A DNA stretch of 64,000 bases from Microbacterium helvum (lineage in GTDB: Bacteria; Actinomycetota; Actinomycetes; Actinomycetales; Microbacteriaceae), in assembly GCF_014779795.1 (NCBI RefSeq), contig NZ_JACXZS010000007.1:186001-250000 (forward strand), read 5' to 3'. Both the position numbers and the translations under genes were made by a program. Shown piece by piece: positions 38,653 to 47,454 of this stretch. The notes below the pieces were generated by a model, which had not been told where the DNA came from, searched no databases, and saw nothing but the letters and a program-made list of their open reading frames with translations. The stretch's first letter is position 1, and each line of letters starts with the position of its first letter.

Positions 38653-40245
38653 GTGTTCACCAGTACCCACCCCGATGTCGAGATCCCCGAACTCAGCGTC
38701 TACGACTACCTGTTCGCGACGCTGACGGACGAGGACCTCGGCCGTGTCGCCCTCGTCGACCCCGCCACCGGGGCCGAGACGAGCTACGGCGCACTGCGCG
38801 CGCAGATCGATCTGTTCGCCGGTGCGCTCGCGGCGCGCGGGGTGGGTCTGGACACCGTGGTCGGCGTGCTGTGCCCGAACGTTCCGGCGTTCGCGACGGT
38901 GTTCCACGGCATCCTGCGCGCCGGAGCGACGGTCACCACGATCAACTCGCTCTACACCGCGGGAGAGATCGAGAAGCAGTTGAAGGATGCCGGGGCCACC
39001 TGGCTCGTGACGGTCAGTCCCCTGCTGCCCCAGGCCGTCGCCGCAGCCGAGGCCGTCGGCATTCCCCACGAACGCGTCATCGTGCTGGACGGCGCTGCCG
39101 GCCACCCGAACCTGCGCGAACTGCTGGGCGAGGGTGCGCCGGCACCGGAGGTGTCGTTCGACCCGGCCACGCACGTCGCGGTGCTGCCGTACTCGTCGGG
39201 CACGACCGGGATCCCGAAGGGCGTCATGCTCTCGCACCGCAACCTGGTCGCGAACGTGGCCCAGTGCGTGCCGAACATGAACCTGACCTCGGAAGACCGC
39301 GTGCTCGCGGTGCTGCCGTTCTTCCACATCTACGGCATGACGGTGCTGCTGAACCTCGCGCTGCGCAAGCGCGCGAGCCTGGTGACGATGCCGAAGTTCG
39401 ACCTGGTCGAGTTCCTCACGAACATCCAGAAGTACCAGTGCACGTACCTGTACATCGCGCCGCCGATCGCCGTCGCGCTCGCGAAGCACCCGATCGTCGA
39501 TCAGTTCGACATCTCGAGCGTGCACACCGTGTTCTCGGGAGCGGCGCCGCTGGACGGCGAGACCGCCGAGGTCGCCGGGCGCCGCATCCACGCCCGCTTC
39601 CTGCAGGGGTACGGCATGAGCGAGCTGAGCCCGGTGTCGCACGCGATGTACTACGCCCGCGATGACGAACCGGTCAGCTCGGTCGGCGGCATGCTGCCCA
39701 ACACGCTCAACAAGCTCGTCGACACCGAGACCGGTGAAGAGATCACCGAGATCGGCCCCGACGGCATGACGAGGCCGGGCGAGCTGTGGGTCAAGGGCCC
39801 GAACGTCATGCTGGGCTACCTCAACAAGCCCGAGGCGACGGCCGAGACGCTCGACGCCGACGGCTTCCTCCACACCGGCGACGTCGCGGTGTACCACGAG
39901 GGCGGCTACTTCTCGATCGTCGACCGGGTGAAAGAGCTCATCAAGTACAAGGGCTACCAGATCGCCCCCGCGGAGCTCGAGGCTCTGCTGCTGAGCCACC
40001 CGAAGGTGATGGATGCCGCCGTCATCGGCGTCCTCGACGACGACAGGCAAGAGATCCCGAAGGCCTTCATCGTCGCCGCGCCCGACTCGGGTCTCACCGC
40101 CGACGAGGTCATGGCGTTCGTGGCGGACCAGGTCGCGCCGCACAAGAAGATCCGCCGCGTCGAGTTCATCGACGCGATCCCGAAGTCCAGCGCCGGAAAG
40201 ATCCTCCGCAAGGATCTGCGGACGCGCGAGGCTGCGAAGGTCTGA
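38653..40245 (+). CDS. AMP-dependent acyl/aryl-CoA ligase (4-coumarate-CoA ligase-like)
   Basis: 530-residue adenylate-forming enzyme that activates a carboxylate to its CoA thioester. P-loop YSSGTTGIPKGVMLSHRNL, LQGYGMSELSP, FLHTGDVAVYHEGGYFSIVDR and the C-terminal catalytic lysine in PKSSAGKILRKDL are intact. The PFFHIYGM segment is typical of 4CL-like proteins. GTG 38653 with AAAGGAG at 38641; an ATG at 38605 is in frame but lacks a ribosome site. Acid substrate not identifiable. A perfect hairpin follows. Confidence 0.92.
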   Translation: MFTSTHPDVEIPELSVYDYLFATLTDEDLGRVALVDPATGAETSYGALRAQIDLFAGALAARGVGLDTVVGVLCPNVPAFATVFHGILRAGATVTTINSLYTAGEIEKQLKDAGATWLVTVSPLLPQAVAAAEAVGIPHERVIVLDGAAGHPNLRELLGEGAPAPEVSFDPATHVAVLPYSSGTTGIPKGVMLSHRNLVANVAQCVPNMNLTSEDRVLAVLPFFHIYGMTVLLNLALRKRASLVTMPKFDLVEFLTNIQKYQCTYLYIAPPIAVALAKHPIVDQFDISSVHTVFSGAAPLDGETAEVAGRRIHARFLQGYGMSELSPVSHAMYYARDDEPVSSVGGMLPNTLNKLVDTETGEEITEIGPDGMTRPGELWVKGPNVMLGYLNKPEATAETLDADGFLHTGDVAVYHEGGYFSIVDRVKELIKYKGYQIAPAELEALLLSHPKVMDAAVIGVLDDDRQEIPKAFIVAAPDSGLTADEVMAFVADQVAPHKKIRRVEFIDAIPKSSAGKILRKDLRTREAAKV

Positions 40246-40258
40246 CGCGCGACGATCG

Positions 40259-40298
40259 ACAGGATGCCCCGGCGACGCGTTTCGCCGGGGCATCCTGT
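40259..40298 (+). terminator. Hairpin terminator after the acyl-CoA ligase gene
   Basis: Perfect 17-bp stem, ACAGGATGCCCCGGCGA (40259-40275) with 40282-40298, loop CGCGTT. The ZIP gene's -10 starts 12 bp downstream. Confidence 0.82.
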
Positions 40299-40321
40299 CT
40301 TGGCGCCACTAGGTTGGCGCC

Positions 40322-41104
40322 ATGGATGGGCTCTGGCTCGCCGCGCTGAGCGGCATCATCGGTGGCAGCACGCTGCTCGTCGGCGCCGGTGTCGCGTGGT
40401 TCATCGACATCCCGCAGCGGGTCGTCGCCGGAATCATGGCGCTCGGCGCGGGCGTGCTGATCTCGACCCTCGCCTTCGAGCTCGTCGAAGAGGCGGCCGC
40501 TGACGGCGGGCTGGTGCCGACGACCGTGGGGTTCCTCGGCGGCGCGATCCTGTACATCGTCGCCGACCAGCTCGTCTCGAGGCCGAAGAAGCGCAAGCCC
40601 GTCGCCGGCGTGGACGGCGACGGCAGCGCGAGCATCGTCGCGCGGCGCGCCGGCGCCGCCGGCGCGGCCAGCGGGGCGGGGCTCGTGATCGCCATCGGAG
40701 CGCTCATCGACGGCATCCCGGAGTCGATCGTCATGGGCCTGTCGGTGCTGCAGGGCGGGATCAGCATCCCGATCGTGGCGGCGATCGCGATCAGCAACAT
40801 CCCCGAGGGACTGGGGTCGACGGCCGCCTTGAAGCGCGGCGGCAGCACCGGGCGGTTCGTCGCGCTGCTGTGGGTCGGCATCGCCCTCATCACCGTGGCG
40901 GCCGCGATGCTCGGGTTCGCGGCGTTCCAGGCCGCACCGCCGAACCTCGTCGCGCTCATCACGACGATCGCGGCGGGCGGCCTGCTCGCGATGGTGTGCA
41001 ACACGATGATCCCCGAGGCCTTCGACGAGCAGCACGCGCTGACCGGGCTGTGGGCGACGATCGGGTTCCTCGGCGCGTTCCTCCTGCACGAGCTGGCGGG
41101 CTGA
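40322..41104 (+). CDS. ZIP-family divalent metal transporter
   Basis: 260 residues, about eight membrane helices. Helix IV/V metal-site region reads IAIGALIDGIPESIVMGLS and AIAISNIPEGLGSTAA, the ZIP signature pair; the His of the usual HNxPEG is replaced by Asp (DGIPES). A hydrophilic loop with RPKKRKP lies between. ATG 40322 is 6 bp after TAGGTT, with no Shine-Dalgarno, so probably leaderless. Followed by a P-type metal ATPase, suggesting a metal homeostasis pair. Metal not determined. Confidence 0.9.
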   Translation: MDGLWLAALSGIIGGSTLLVGAGVAWFIDIPQRVVAGIMALGAGVLISTLAFELVEEAAADGGLVPTTVGFLGGAILYIVADQLVSRPKKRKPVAGVDGDGSASIVARRAGAAGAASGAGLVIAIGALIDGIPESIVMGLSVLQGGISIPIVAAIAISNIPEGLGSTAALKRGGSTGRFVALLWVGIALITVAAAMLGFAAFQAAPPNLVALITTIAAGGLLAMVCNTMIPEAFDEQHALTGLWATIGFLGAFLLHELAG

Positions 41105-41137
41105 CCCCGCCGCACCTGCTGTGCCAGGGTGTGAGGC

Positions 41138-43036
41138 ATGAGGTTCCTCCGCTGGTTCGTGCGATTCCCCATCGTGTGGCTCACGATCGTCGTCCTCATC
41201 GTGGTGCTGGCGCTCGGTGCAGCCGGGTACGAGCGCACCACGAAGTGGATCGCGGTCGTCTACGTCAGCCTGATCATCGCGTGGACGCTCGTCGGAATGA
41301 TCCGCGACGTGATGCGCGGGCATGTCGGGCTCGACGTGCTGGCGGTCGTGGCGATGATCGCGACGCTGGCCGTCGGCGAGTATGTGGCATCGCTCGTGAT
41401 CGTGCTGATGCTCTCGGGCGGCGAGGCGCTCGAGGACTACGCCAGCCGTCGCGCCAAGCGCGAGCTGACGTCGTTGCTGGACCGTTCGCCGCAGGTCGCG
41501 CACGTGCTCGTGCACCCGCAGTCCGACAGTGACGAGGTGCAGGACGCGGATGCCGCCGACGTGCGCGTCGGCGACGTCCTGCTCGTGCGACCCGCCGAGA
41601 TCGTGCCGGTCGACGGCACGCTGCTGAGCGACGACGGCTCGTTCGACGAGTCGTCGCTCACCGGTGAGAGCCTGCCGGTGAGTCGCTCGGCTGGTGACGA
41701 GGTGCTCTCGGGGTCGGTGAACGGGTCGCGCGCGGTGCGCATCCGCGCCCTGCGTCGCAGTGCCGACAGCCAGTACCAGCAGATCGTCGAGCTCGTGAAG
41801 CAGGCGCAGGAGGATCGCGCGCCCACGGTGCGGCTGGCCGACCGGTTCGCGATCCCCTTCACGGCGGTGTCGCTCGTGATCGCGGGGGCGGCGTGGGCGA
41901 TCTCGGGCGATCCCACCCGGTTCGCCGAGGTGCTGGTGCTCGCGACGCCGTGCCCGCTGCTGATCGCCGCGCCCGTGGCGTTCCTCGGCGGCCTGTCGAG
42001 AGCGGCCAAGGCGGGCATCATCGTCAAGGGCGGCGCGGTGATCGAGCAGCTGGCGCGCGTCCGGTCCGCCGCCTTCGACAAGACGGGCACGCTCACCGAG
42101 GGCCGGCCCGATCTGGTCGCGGTCGTCCCGGCGGCCGGTTTCGCCGAGGACGAGCTGCTCACGCTCGCGGCCTCGGCCGAGCAGTACTCCAGCCATGTGC
42201 TCGCAGACGGGATCCGCCGCGCGGCGGCGGCCCGCGGCATCCACCTGCTTCCCGCCGTCGAGGCGCATGAGGTGGCGACGAACGGCGTCACGGCGCAGAT
42301 CGGCGGGAGGACGGTGGTCGTCGGCAAGCCCGCGTACGTGGCCTCGCTCGCGCCTGACACGGTACGGCGTGGCATCCGCGAGGGCGAAGCGGCCGCGTAT
42401 GTTGCGGTCGACGGACGCTTCGCAGGCACGCTTGTGCTCGCGGACGATCCGCGCCCCGAGTCCGCCGCTGTCGTCGCCTGGCTGCGCGACACCGGCGTCG
42501 AGCGGATCGCGATGCTCACCGGCGACGCCCAGGCGACGGCGGATGCCGTGGCTCGAGGCGTCGGGATCACCGACGTCCACGCCGAGCTGCTGCCGCCCGA
42601 GAAGGTGCATCTGGCGGCGCAGATGCGGCCGCGTCCGGTGATGATGGTGGGCGACGGCGTCAATGACGCGCCGGTGCTCGCGGCGGCCGACATCGGCATC
42701 GCGATGGGCGCGAAGGGGTCGACCGCCGCCGGTGAGGCGGCGGACGCCGTCGTGCTGAAGGACTCGCTCGCCGGCATCGCCGACGCGGTCTCGATCGGGC
42801 GCCACACGCTGCGCGTCGCGTACACGGCGATCTGGATCGGCATCTCGCTGAGCATCGCCCTCATGCTCATCGCGACGACGGGCGTGATCCCCGCAGTCGC
42901 CGGTGCACTGATCCAGGAGGGCGTCGATCTCGCGACGATCCTGTACGCCCTGCGCGCCCTGACAGGTCCGGCGACCGGGCTGGTCATCCCCACCGCGAAG
43001 CCGCACGAGCGCGAGCCGGTCGCCGAGGCCGCGTAG
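41138..43036 (+). CDS. Heavy-metal-translocating P1B-type ATPase
   Basis: 632 residues, no N-terminal metal-binding domain. The actuator motif SLTGES, phosphorylation site DKTGTLTEG, and hinge GDGVNDAPVLAAADIGIAMG are intact. The membrane metal motif is ATPCPLLIAAP, i.e. Thr-Pro-Cys rather than the CPC of Cu/Zn/Cd pumps or the SPC of the Co-type. Six to eight helices. It lies 33 bp after the ZIP gene, same strand. Exported metal unknown. Confidence 0.92.
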   Translation: MRFLRWFVRFPIVWLTIVVLIVVLALGAAGYERTTKWIAVVYVSLIIAWTLVGMIRDVMRGHVGLDVLAVVAMIATLAVGEYVASLVIVLMLSGGEALEDYASRRAKRELTSLLDRSPQVAHVLVHPQSDSDEVQDADAADVRVGDVLLVRPAEIVPVDGTLLSDDGSFDESSLTGESLPVSRSAGDEVLSGSVNGSRAVRIRALRRSADSQYQQIVELVKQAQEDRAPTVRLADRFAIPFTAVSLVIAGAAWAISGDPTRFAEVLVLATPCPLLIAAPVAFLGGLSRAAKAGIIVKGGAVIEQLARVRSAAFDKTGTLTEGRPDLVAVVPAAGFAEDELLTLAASAEQYSSHVLADGIRRAAAARGIHLLPAVEAHEVATNGVTAQIGGRTVVVGKPAYVASLAPDTVRRGIREGEAAAYVAVDGRFAGTLVLADDPRPESAAVVAWLRDTGVERIAMLTGDAQATADAVARGVGITDVHAELLPPEKVHLAAQMRPRPVMMVGDGVNDAPVLAAADIGIAMGAKGSTAAGEAADAVVLKDSLAGIADAVSIGRHTLRVAYTAIWIGISLSIALMLIATTGVIPAVAGALIQEGVDLATILYALRALTGPATGLVIPTAKPHEREPVAEAA

Positions 43037-43055
43037 GCCCCGGTTGCGGAAGCGA

Positions 43056-43089
43056 GGGATGCCGCCACCCGGCCGGGTGGCGGCATCCC
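43056..43089. terminator. Hairpin terminator between the P-type ATPase and MFS genes
   Basis: GGGATGCCGCCACCCGG (43056-43072) and its exact complement (43073-43089), no spacer. It serves convergent genes. Nearly the same hairpin recurs at 44964-45003. Confidence 0.8.
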
Positions 43090-43097
43090 CTGGTTCC

Positions 43098-44312
43098 TCA
43101 GGCCACGGCGGGCAGCACCGGCGCCGTCCGACGGGCCAGCAGGGCGGTCGCTGCGCCGAGGACGACGGCGACGACCGAGACCCAGATCAGCACCCGGAAG
43201 TCGACGACCGCCAGCAGACCTGCGCCGAGCACCGACGCGAGCGTCTGCGGCAGGTTGATGACGACGTTGCCGGCGGCTCCGGTGCGGCCCTGCAGCGCGT
43301 CGGGCGTGAGACGCTGGCGCAGCGTCGCGAAGGCGACCACGGTCGGCGGGATTCCGAGCCCCAGCACGAACATGCCGATGCCGCCGGCGATCACCGAGCC
43401 GAAGGCGAACGGCACACTGCCTGCCGCGACCAGCAGCAGACCGAGCGCGGCGGTGCGCCCTTCGCCCCAGCGCGTCACGAGAGTGGCCGACAGCAGGCCG
43501 CCGATCACGGCGCCCGCTCCCTGGATCGGCACCAGGACGCCGATCGCGGCAGGGTCGGCCTGCATCGCGTCCAGTGCCGGGAAGACCACGATGTTGAGCA
43601 GCCCGGTGGCGCCGAAGCCGATCGCCACCGCGATCGTGACCACGCGCAGGCTCTGCGGCGCGAACAGCTGCTCGAATCCGGCCGCCAGCTCGCGGAAGTA
43701 TCCGCGCCCGGGCTCGCGCTCGGGCTTCGCCGCCCCGACCGGCAGTCCGGCGACGACGACCGCAGCGACGGCGAAGCATGCCGCCGTCAGCACGATGACC
43801 GCCGGAGCGCCGAGCCACACGTACAGGGCGGTGCCGATGAGGGGCGACACCAGTCGCAGGGCGTTGTCGATCGTCGACAGCATGCCGTTGCCCGAGGCCA
43901 GCTGGTCGTCGCGCAGCATCGCCCGGATGATGCCGGACTGCGCAGAGGCGGTCACATACCCGGCCGCACTGTAGATGACGACCACCGCGTAGACGAGCCA
44001 CAGCTGACCCGGACCCGACACGAGCAGCAGTGTCAGCAGCACCGGCACCAGCGTGGCATTGTTGATCACGAGCAGCCGGCGGCGCGGCATCCGGTCGGCC
44101 ATCATGCCGATGAACGGCGCGAGGATCGCGGGAACCCCGAGCGCGACGAACACGAACCCGGCCGCGACGTCCGACCCGGTGAGCTCTTTCACCCACACGG
44201 CGATCATGAGGTACAGCGCACTGTCGCCGAGGTTCGTGGCCACCCAGGCGCCGGCCAGCCGCGGGAACCCGGGGGCCGACCACGCGACCGGAAGACGGAG
44301 TCGGCCGGTCAT
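43098..44312 (-). CDS. MFS transporter, ArsR-linked
   Basis: 404 residues, 12 hydrophobic segments, with MMADRMPRRRLLVINN as the loop 2-3 motif. Resembles MFS-3/macrolide-efflux-type proteins (tetracycline/macrolide family plan). Overlaps the ArsR gene by 4 bp (ATGA), so it is co-expressed and presumably induced through it. Efflux role is inference; substrate unknown. Confidence 0.88.
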   Translation of the reverse strand: MTGRLRLPVAWSAPGFPRLAGAWVATNLGDSALYLMIAVWVKELTGSDVAAGFVFVALGVPAILAPFIGMMADRMPRRRLLVINNATLVPVLLTLLLVSGPGQLWLVYAVVVIYSAAGYVTASAQSGIIRAMLRDDQLASGNGMLSTIDNALRLVSPLIGTALYVWLGAPAVIVLTAACFAVAAVVVAGLPVGAAKPEREPGRGYFRELAAGFEQLFAPQSLRVVTIAVAIGFGATGLLNIVVFPALDAMQADPAAIGVLVPIQGAGAVIGGLLSATLVTRWGEGRTAALGLLLVAAGSVPFAFGSVIAGGIGMFVLGLGIPPTVVAFATLRQRLTPDALQGRTGAAGNVVINLPQTLASVLGAGLLAVVDFRVLIWVSVVAVVLGAATALLARRTAPVLPAVA

Positions 44313-44902
44313 CGGTCACGCTCCTCGTTCGCGTCACCCAGGGGCTCAGGGTTGACCACCGCGAAGAACTTCGAGAACCTCGCTCCCTCCGGACGCTTCG
44401 ACGGGTCGGCGTGCCGGCCGGCGAACCGATCGGTGAGGTCCTGCACGTCACGGCTCAGCTGTGCCAGCTCTTCGGCGGTCGCCCAGAACGAGGAGCGCGT
44501 GAACGTCGTCGCCTGCACCCATTCGTCGCTCTCACGGTCGATGCGCGAGAACCAGTCCATCGCGCGCAGGAACTCCGACTCCAGACCGACCGACGCGACC
44601 GCCTGCACGGCGTGCAGCGACCCGGCGACGTCGGGATCAGGGCGCATGTCGAAGTCCGCCGAACGCACCCGCCACGGCTTCTCGCGTCCGCGGCGCTCCG
44701 CCCGCTCGATGTACCCGTACTTCTCCAGCGTGCGCAGGTGGAACGAGCAGCTCGCCGGCGACTCCCCCAGCGCTTCGGCGCACTCGGTGGCGGTCGCCTC
44801 GGTCACATCGCTCAGGTAGTCGAGCAGCGCGATTCGGACGGGATGCGCGAGGGCACGGATCCGCTCCGGATCGGTGATCCGCTCACGTCGTTCAGCTGTC
44901 AT
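44309..44902 (-). CDS. ArsR-family winged-helix regulator
   Basis: 197 residues. The HTH_20-type domain is RIRALAHPVRIALLDYLSD...ATECAEALGESPASCSFHLRTLEKYGYI; the C-terminal helical half is of the kind found with MFS partners. ATG 44902 follows TAATCT by 7 bp and has no Shine-Dalgarno, so a leaderless transcript is likely. Upstream palindromes suggest autoregulation. First gene of the arsR-MFS operon. Confidence 0.88.
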   Translation of the reverse strand: MTAERRERITDPERIRALAHPVRIALLDYLSDVTEATATECAEALGESPASCSFHLRTLEKYGYIERAERRGREKPWRVRSADFDMRPDPDVAGSLHAVQAVASVGLESEFLRAMDWFSRIDRESDEWVQATTFTRSSFWATAEELAQLSRDVQDLTDRFAGRHADPSKRPEGARFSKFFAVVNPEPLGDANEERDR

Positions 44903-44909
44903 GCCGACC

Positions 44910-44949
44910 AGATTAGATTCTAAAGAAGTCTTTCGCAAGAGTTCTTTAG
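44910..44949 (-). promoter_or_regulatory. arsR-MFS promoter and operator
   Basis: On the reverse strand TTGCGA (44933-44938), 17 bp, TAATCT (44910-44915), then 7 bp to the ATG: a leaderless promoter. The 8-bp inverted repeat CTAAAGAA (44920-44927) / TTCTTTAG (44942-44949) brackets the -35, and AAAGA-AG-TCTTT is nested in it. Likely the ArsR binding site. Confidence 0.6.
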
Positions 44950-44963
44950 GATTGTGTGCACGC

Positions 44964-45003
44964 GAAGGGATGCCGCCAGCCGGCCGGGTGGCGGCATCCC
45001 TTC
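44964..45003. terminator. Hairpin terminator after the GH87-like gene
   Basis: GAAGGGATGCCGCCA (44964-44978) pairs perfectly with 44989-45003 around GCCGGCCGGG. It lies 19 bp past the stop of the secreted glycosidase and just upstream of the arsR promoter. Its arms match the hairpin at 43056-43089. Confidence 0.78.
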
Positions 45004-45022
45004 ACTCCTCACACGACGCGGA

Positions 45023-47056
45023 TCACGGCCACGGCGACGGGGCCGGCGGTGCGACCACAGGCGGACGGTCGTCGCACGTGATGGTGTTGGGCAGCTCCCA
45101 CGACGCCATCCACGGACCGGTCGTCCCCCCGCCGTCGTTGCCGCCGAGGTCTGCCACCGAGAACTCCGAGCCGGTGGGCGGGAACCCGAACGAGCCGCAG
45201 TTGTTGATGCCGACGGCGCCGACACCCCGGGCGTCCACGTTCTGGAAAGACGCCCCGCCCTTGACTCGGGCGCTCAGCACCGATGTCCCGGCGCCATCGA
45301 CCCGCACGTCGGCGAACGACACGTCGGTCATCGAGTAGAGGTCCTTCACGCCCCACTCCGAGACCAGCATGATCGCGTTGTACGTGCTGTCGAGGTAGTG
45401 GTCGCCGGTCACGTGGATGCCTGAGATCGATCCTTCGAGGGCGTACACCCACAGCGAGCCGAGCCCGATGTTCCAGTTGAGCTCACGGGTGCCCGCGCGC
45501 ACGGTCGTGTTGTCGCGGAACGTCAGCGCGCCCGCGAACGGGTGTGCCCCGAACCGCGATCCGGCGTGCAGCGCACTCCCTTCGCGGATCGTGTCGGCCA
45601 CGAGGTTGCCCGCCACGGCGTTGTCGGTGCCGCCGTAGACGGCGATGCCGTTGGCGAGGTTCGGCGTCTGCACGGTGTTGCGCTCGAACGTGTTGCGCGC
45701 GTTCGTGAGCGTCGTGCCGCCCTTCGCCTCTGCCCACATCGCGAGACCGTCGTCGCCCGAATTGCGCACGAAGTTATGGCGCGCGACCGAGTCGGTGACG
45801 CCGATGTGGAAGTTCAGCGCGTCGGCGATCTGGTCGACGATGATGTTGCGCTCGACGGTGACGTTCGACATCGGCCCGTCGAACCACATCCCCACCTTGG
45901 TGTGCTGGATGTACAGGTCTGAGAACGACGAGTCGTGGAAGGCACCGCCGATCGCGTTGACCTGGTCGGTGTCGATGCGCTCGCGCACATCGCCCACGAT
46001 CGAGAAGCCCGACAGATGGACGTCCGAGCTGCCGCCCTCGGCGGCATCCTTCCCGTAGAAGCCGACGCCGGTGTGCGTCGAGCCGTCCGCGGCCGGCTCG
46101 GCGAGCGCGACCTCGGAGCCGAACACCTTCGTGTACCAGTTGCCCGCGCCCTGGATCGTGACGCTGTCGACGACGATGTGTCGCTCGACCCGGAACTCGC
46201 CCTGCGGCAGGTAGACGACCTTGCCGCTGCGCTGCGCGACGGCGATCGCCGCATCGAACGCGTCGGCGGAATCGCGGCGCCCCGTCGGGTCGGCGCCGAA
46301 GTCGACGACGTTCACCGCCTTCTTCAGGACGACGGGCTTGCCGACCAGCTCGGTGTCGACGAGGTCGATGACGGTCCACGGCACGTCCGGCGCCGCCGTC
46401 AGCCGCACCTTGTCGCCCGCCTTATACGTCTTGTGCAGCAGCAGTCGCTGCTCGTCGTAGAACTTCATGGGCCGGAACGGCGCGGACGGCTCGAAGGCCG
46501 GCGGCGTCGCCGCGGGCACACACGCGCATTCGGCGAGCCACCAGTCGGGGTGCAGCAGCCCCGCGTCCGGGTCGTTCGTGAAGGGGTACTGGTTGTAGAG
46601 ATACGAGTACTGCGAGGTCAGCTGCATCGTGGTCGCGTGCGGACCCGCCTGCACGGTGAGCGGTGCCGTCAGCCCGCCGCCGTCGGGCGCGTCGGGGATG
46701 CTGTAGCGCACCGTCAGCGCGTTGGCCGCGGCGGGCAGCGTGAACTCGACATACTGCCCCGGCGTCAGGCGGACCGCAGACCGGCCCGATGCCTCGGCCT
46801 CGATCGTGTACGCCTCGCGGCCCGGCCCGATCACCGTGCCGTTCGTGACGGCATTCTCGGCCTCCTGCTCCAGGAACGCGACGTCGGCTCCGCGTCCGGC
46901 GACGAGCGCCGGGTCCAGCGCGGCTCGCGTGACGACCGGAGCGGGCATGTTCCAGCCCGGAGGGGCCGCGACGGCGGTCTGGGTCGTCACCGCCATGCCG
47001 ACGGTGAGGGATGCCGCGGCCACAGCCGCGACGAGGGTACGGGGTCGTGTCGTCAT
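45023..47056 (-). CDS. Secreted right-handed beta-helix glycosidase, GH87-like (mycodextranase / alpha-1,3-glucanase)
   Basis: 677 residues with a Sec signal peptide (TLVAAVAAASLTVGMAVTTQ, cleavage near residue 31). A galactose-binding-like beta domain follows, then a pectate-lyase-type beta-helix opening with VVDFGADPTGRRDSADAF. The HNFVRNSGDDGLAMW segment, with an Asp pair, resembles the catalytic region of GH87 alpha-1,3-glucanases as I recall it. Such enzymes degrade fungal or dental alpha-1,3-glucan. It is monocistronic, with its own upstream repeats and terminator. Other beta-helix lyases or hydrolases remain possible. Confidence 0.75.
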   Translation of the reverse strand: MTTRPRTLVAAVAAASLTVGMAVTTQTAVAAPPGWNMPAPVVTRAALDPALVAGRGADVAFLEQEAENAVTNGTVIGPGREAYTIEAEASGRSAVRLTPGQYVEFTLPAAANALTVRYSIPDAPDGGGLTAPLTVQAGPHATTMQLTSQYSYLYNQYPFTNDPDAGLLHPDWWLAECACVPAATPPAFEPSAPFRPMKFYDEQRLLLHKTYKAGDKVRLTAAPDVPWTVIDLVDTELVGKPVVLKKAVNVVDFGADPTGRRDSADAFDAAIAVAQRSGKVVYLPQGEFRVERHIVVDSVTIQGAGNWYTKVFGSEVALAEPAADGSTHTGVGFYGKDAAEGGSSDVHLSGFSIVGDVRERIDTDQVNAIGGAFHDSSFSDLYIQHTKVGMWFDGPMSNVTVERNIIVDQIADALNFHIGVTDSVARHNFVRNSGDDGLAMWAEAKGGTTLTNARNTFERNTVQTPNLANGIAVYGGTDNAVAGNLVADTIREGSALHAGSRFGAHPFAGALTFRDNTTVRAGTRELNWNIGLGSLWVYALEGSISGIHVTGDHYLDSTYNAIMLVSEWGVKDLYSMTDVSFADVRVDGAGTSVLSARVKGGASFQNVDARGVGAVGINNCGSFGFPPTGSEFSVADLGGNDGGGTTGPWMASWELPNTITCDDRPPVVAPPAPSPWP

Positions 47057-47145
47057 CGACTCGCTTCATCCGGGGCGGGCCTCGATGCCCGTTCGCGCCC
47101 AATCTAGAGGCGAGACGCGAGACTTCTCAAGCGATTGTCAGAGTA

Positions 47146-47190
47146 TTGCGTGAATCTGCGGCATCTTTGCGTAAATTGCGCCCGCTTGCG
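47146..47190. repeat. Four helically phased TTGCG(T/C) repeats upstream of the GH87-like gene
   Basis: TTGCGT at 47146 and 47167, TTGCGC-type cores at 47176 and 47186; spacing 21, 9 and 10 bp, close to whole helical turns. All face the same way, about 90-130 bp upstream of the glycosidase start. Could be an activator or repressor array. The rest of the gap (47057-47454) holds the 47223-47303 element and no gene I can support. Confidence 0.35.
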
Positions 47191-47222
47191 CTGTCGTGGC
47201 ATCCCTCCGCCACCCTCGCCGA

Positions 47223-47303
47223 TCCGAATATCGGACTTTCCCCGACTTTCCGGACCCACAGCGCCGAATCCTCCGGAAACTGCGCGATTCTCCGATATTC
47301 GGA
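47223..47303. repeat. 81-bp two-tier inverted-repeat (cruciform) element
   Basis: Outer arms TCCGAATATCGGA (47223-47235) and complement (47291-47303), 13 bp perfect; inner arms TTTCCGGA (47247-47254) and TCCGGAAA (47272-47279), 8 bp perfect. The two spacers between outer and inner arms are both 11 bp, so the element is exactly symmetric. It lies between the divergent-flanking hemA end and the glycosidase start; no ORF coincides. Nature unknown. Confidence 0.65.
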
Positions 47304-47454
47304 GCGGCACAGGAAGGGGAATGGATGCCGTCACGCCGCGGCCGACCCACGACCCGCGCGCGGCGACCGCACGCTGCAGCAGCCACACCGCAGCCCGGGC
47401 CGGCAGCATCCCATGCCGCGGCGGCCGCACCGCGTCGGCCCGTCGTCGGCGGAA

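Noticed and set aside
40166..43006. 946-codon reverse open frame opposite ZIP and P-type ATPase
   Set aside because: Antisense shadow; both forward genes have intact motifs.
47304..47454. Small gene in the gap after the cruciform element
   Set aside because: Open frames there lack a ribosome site and resemble antisense shadows of hemA; nothing supportable.
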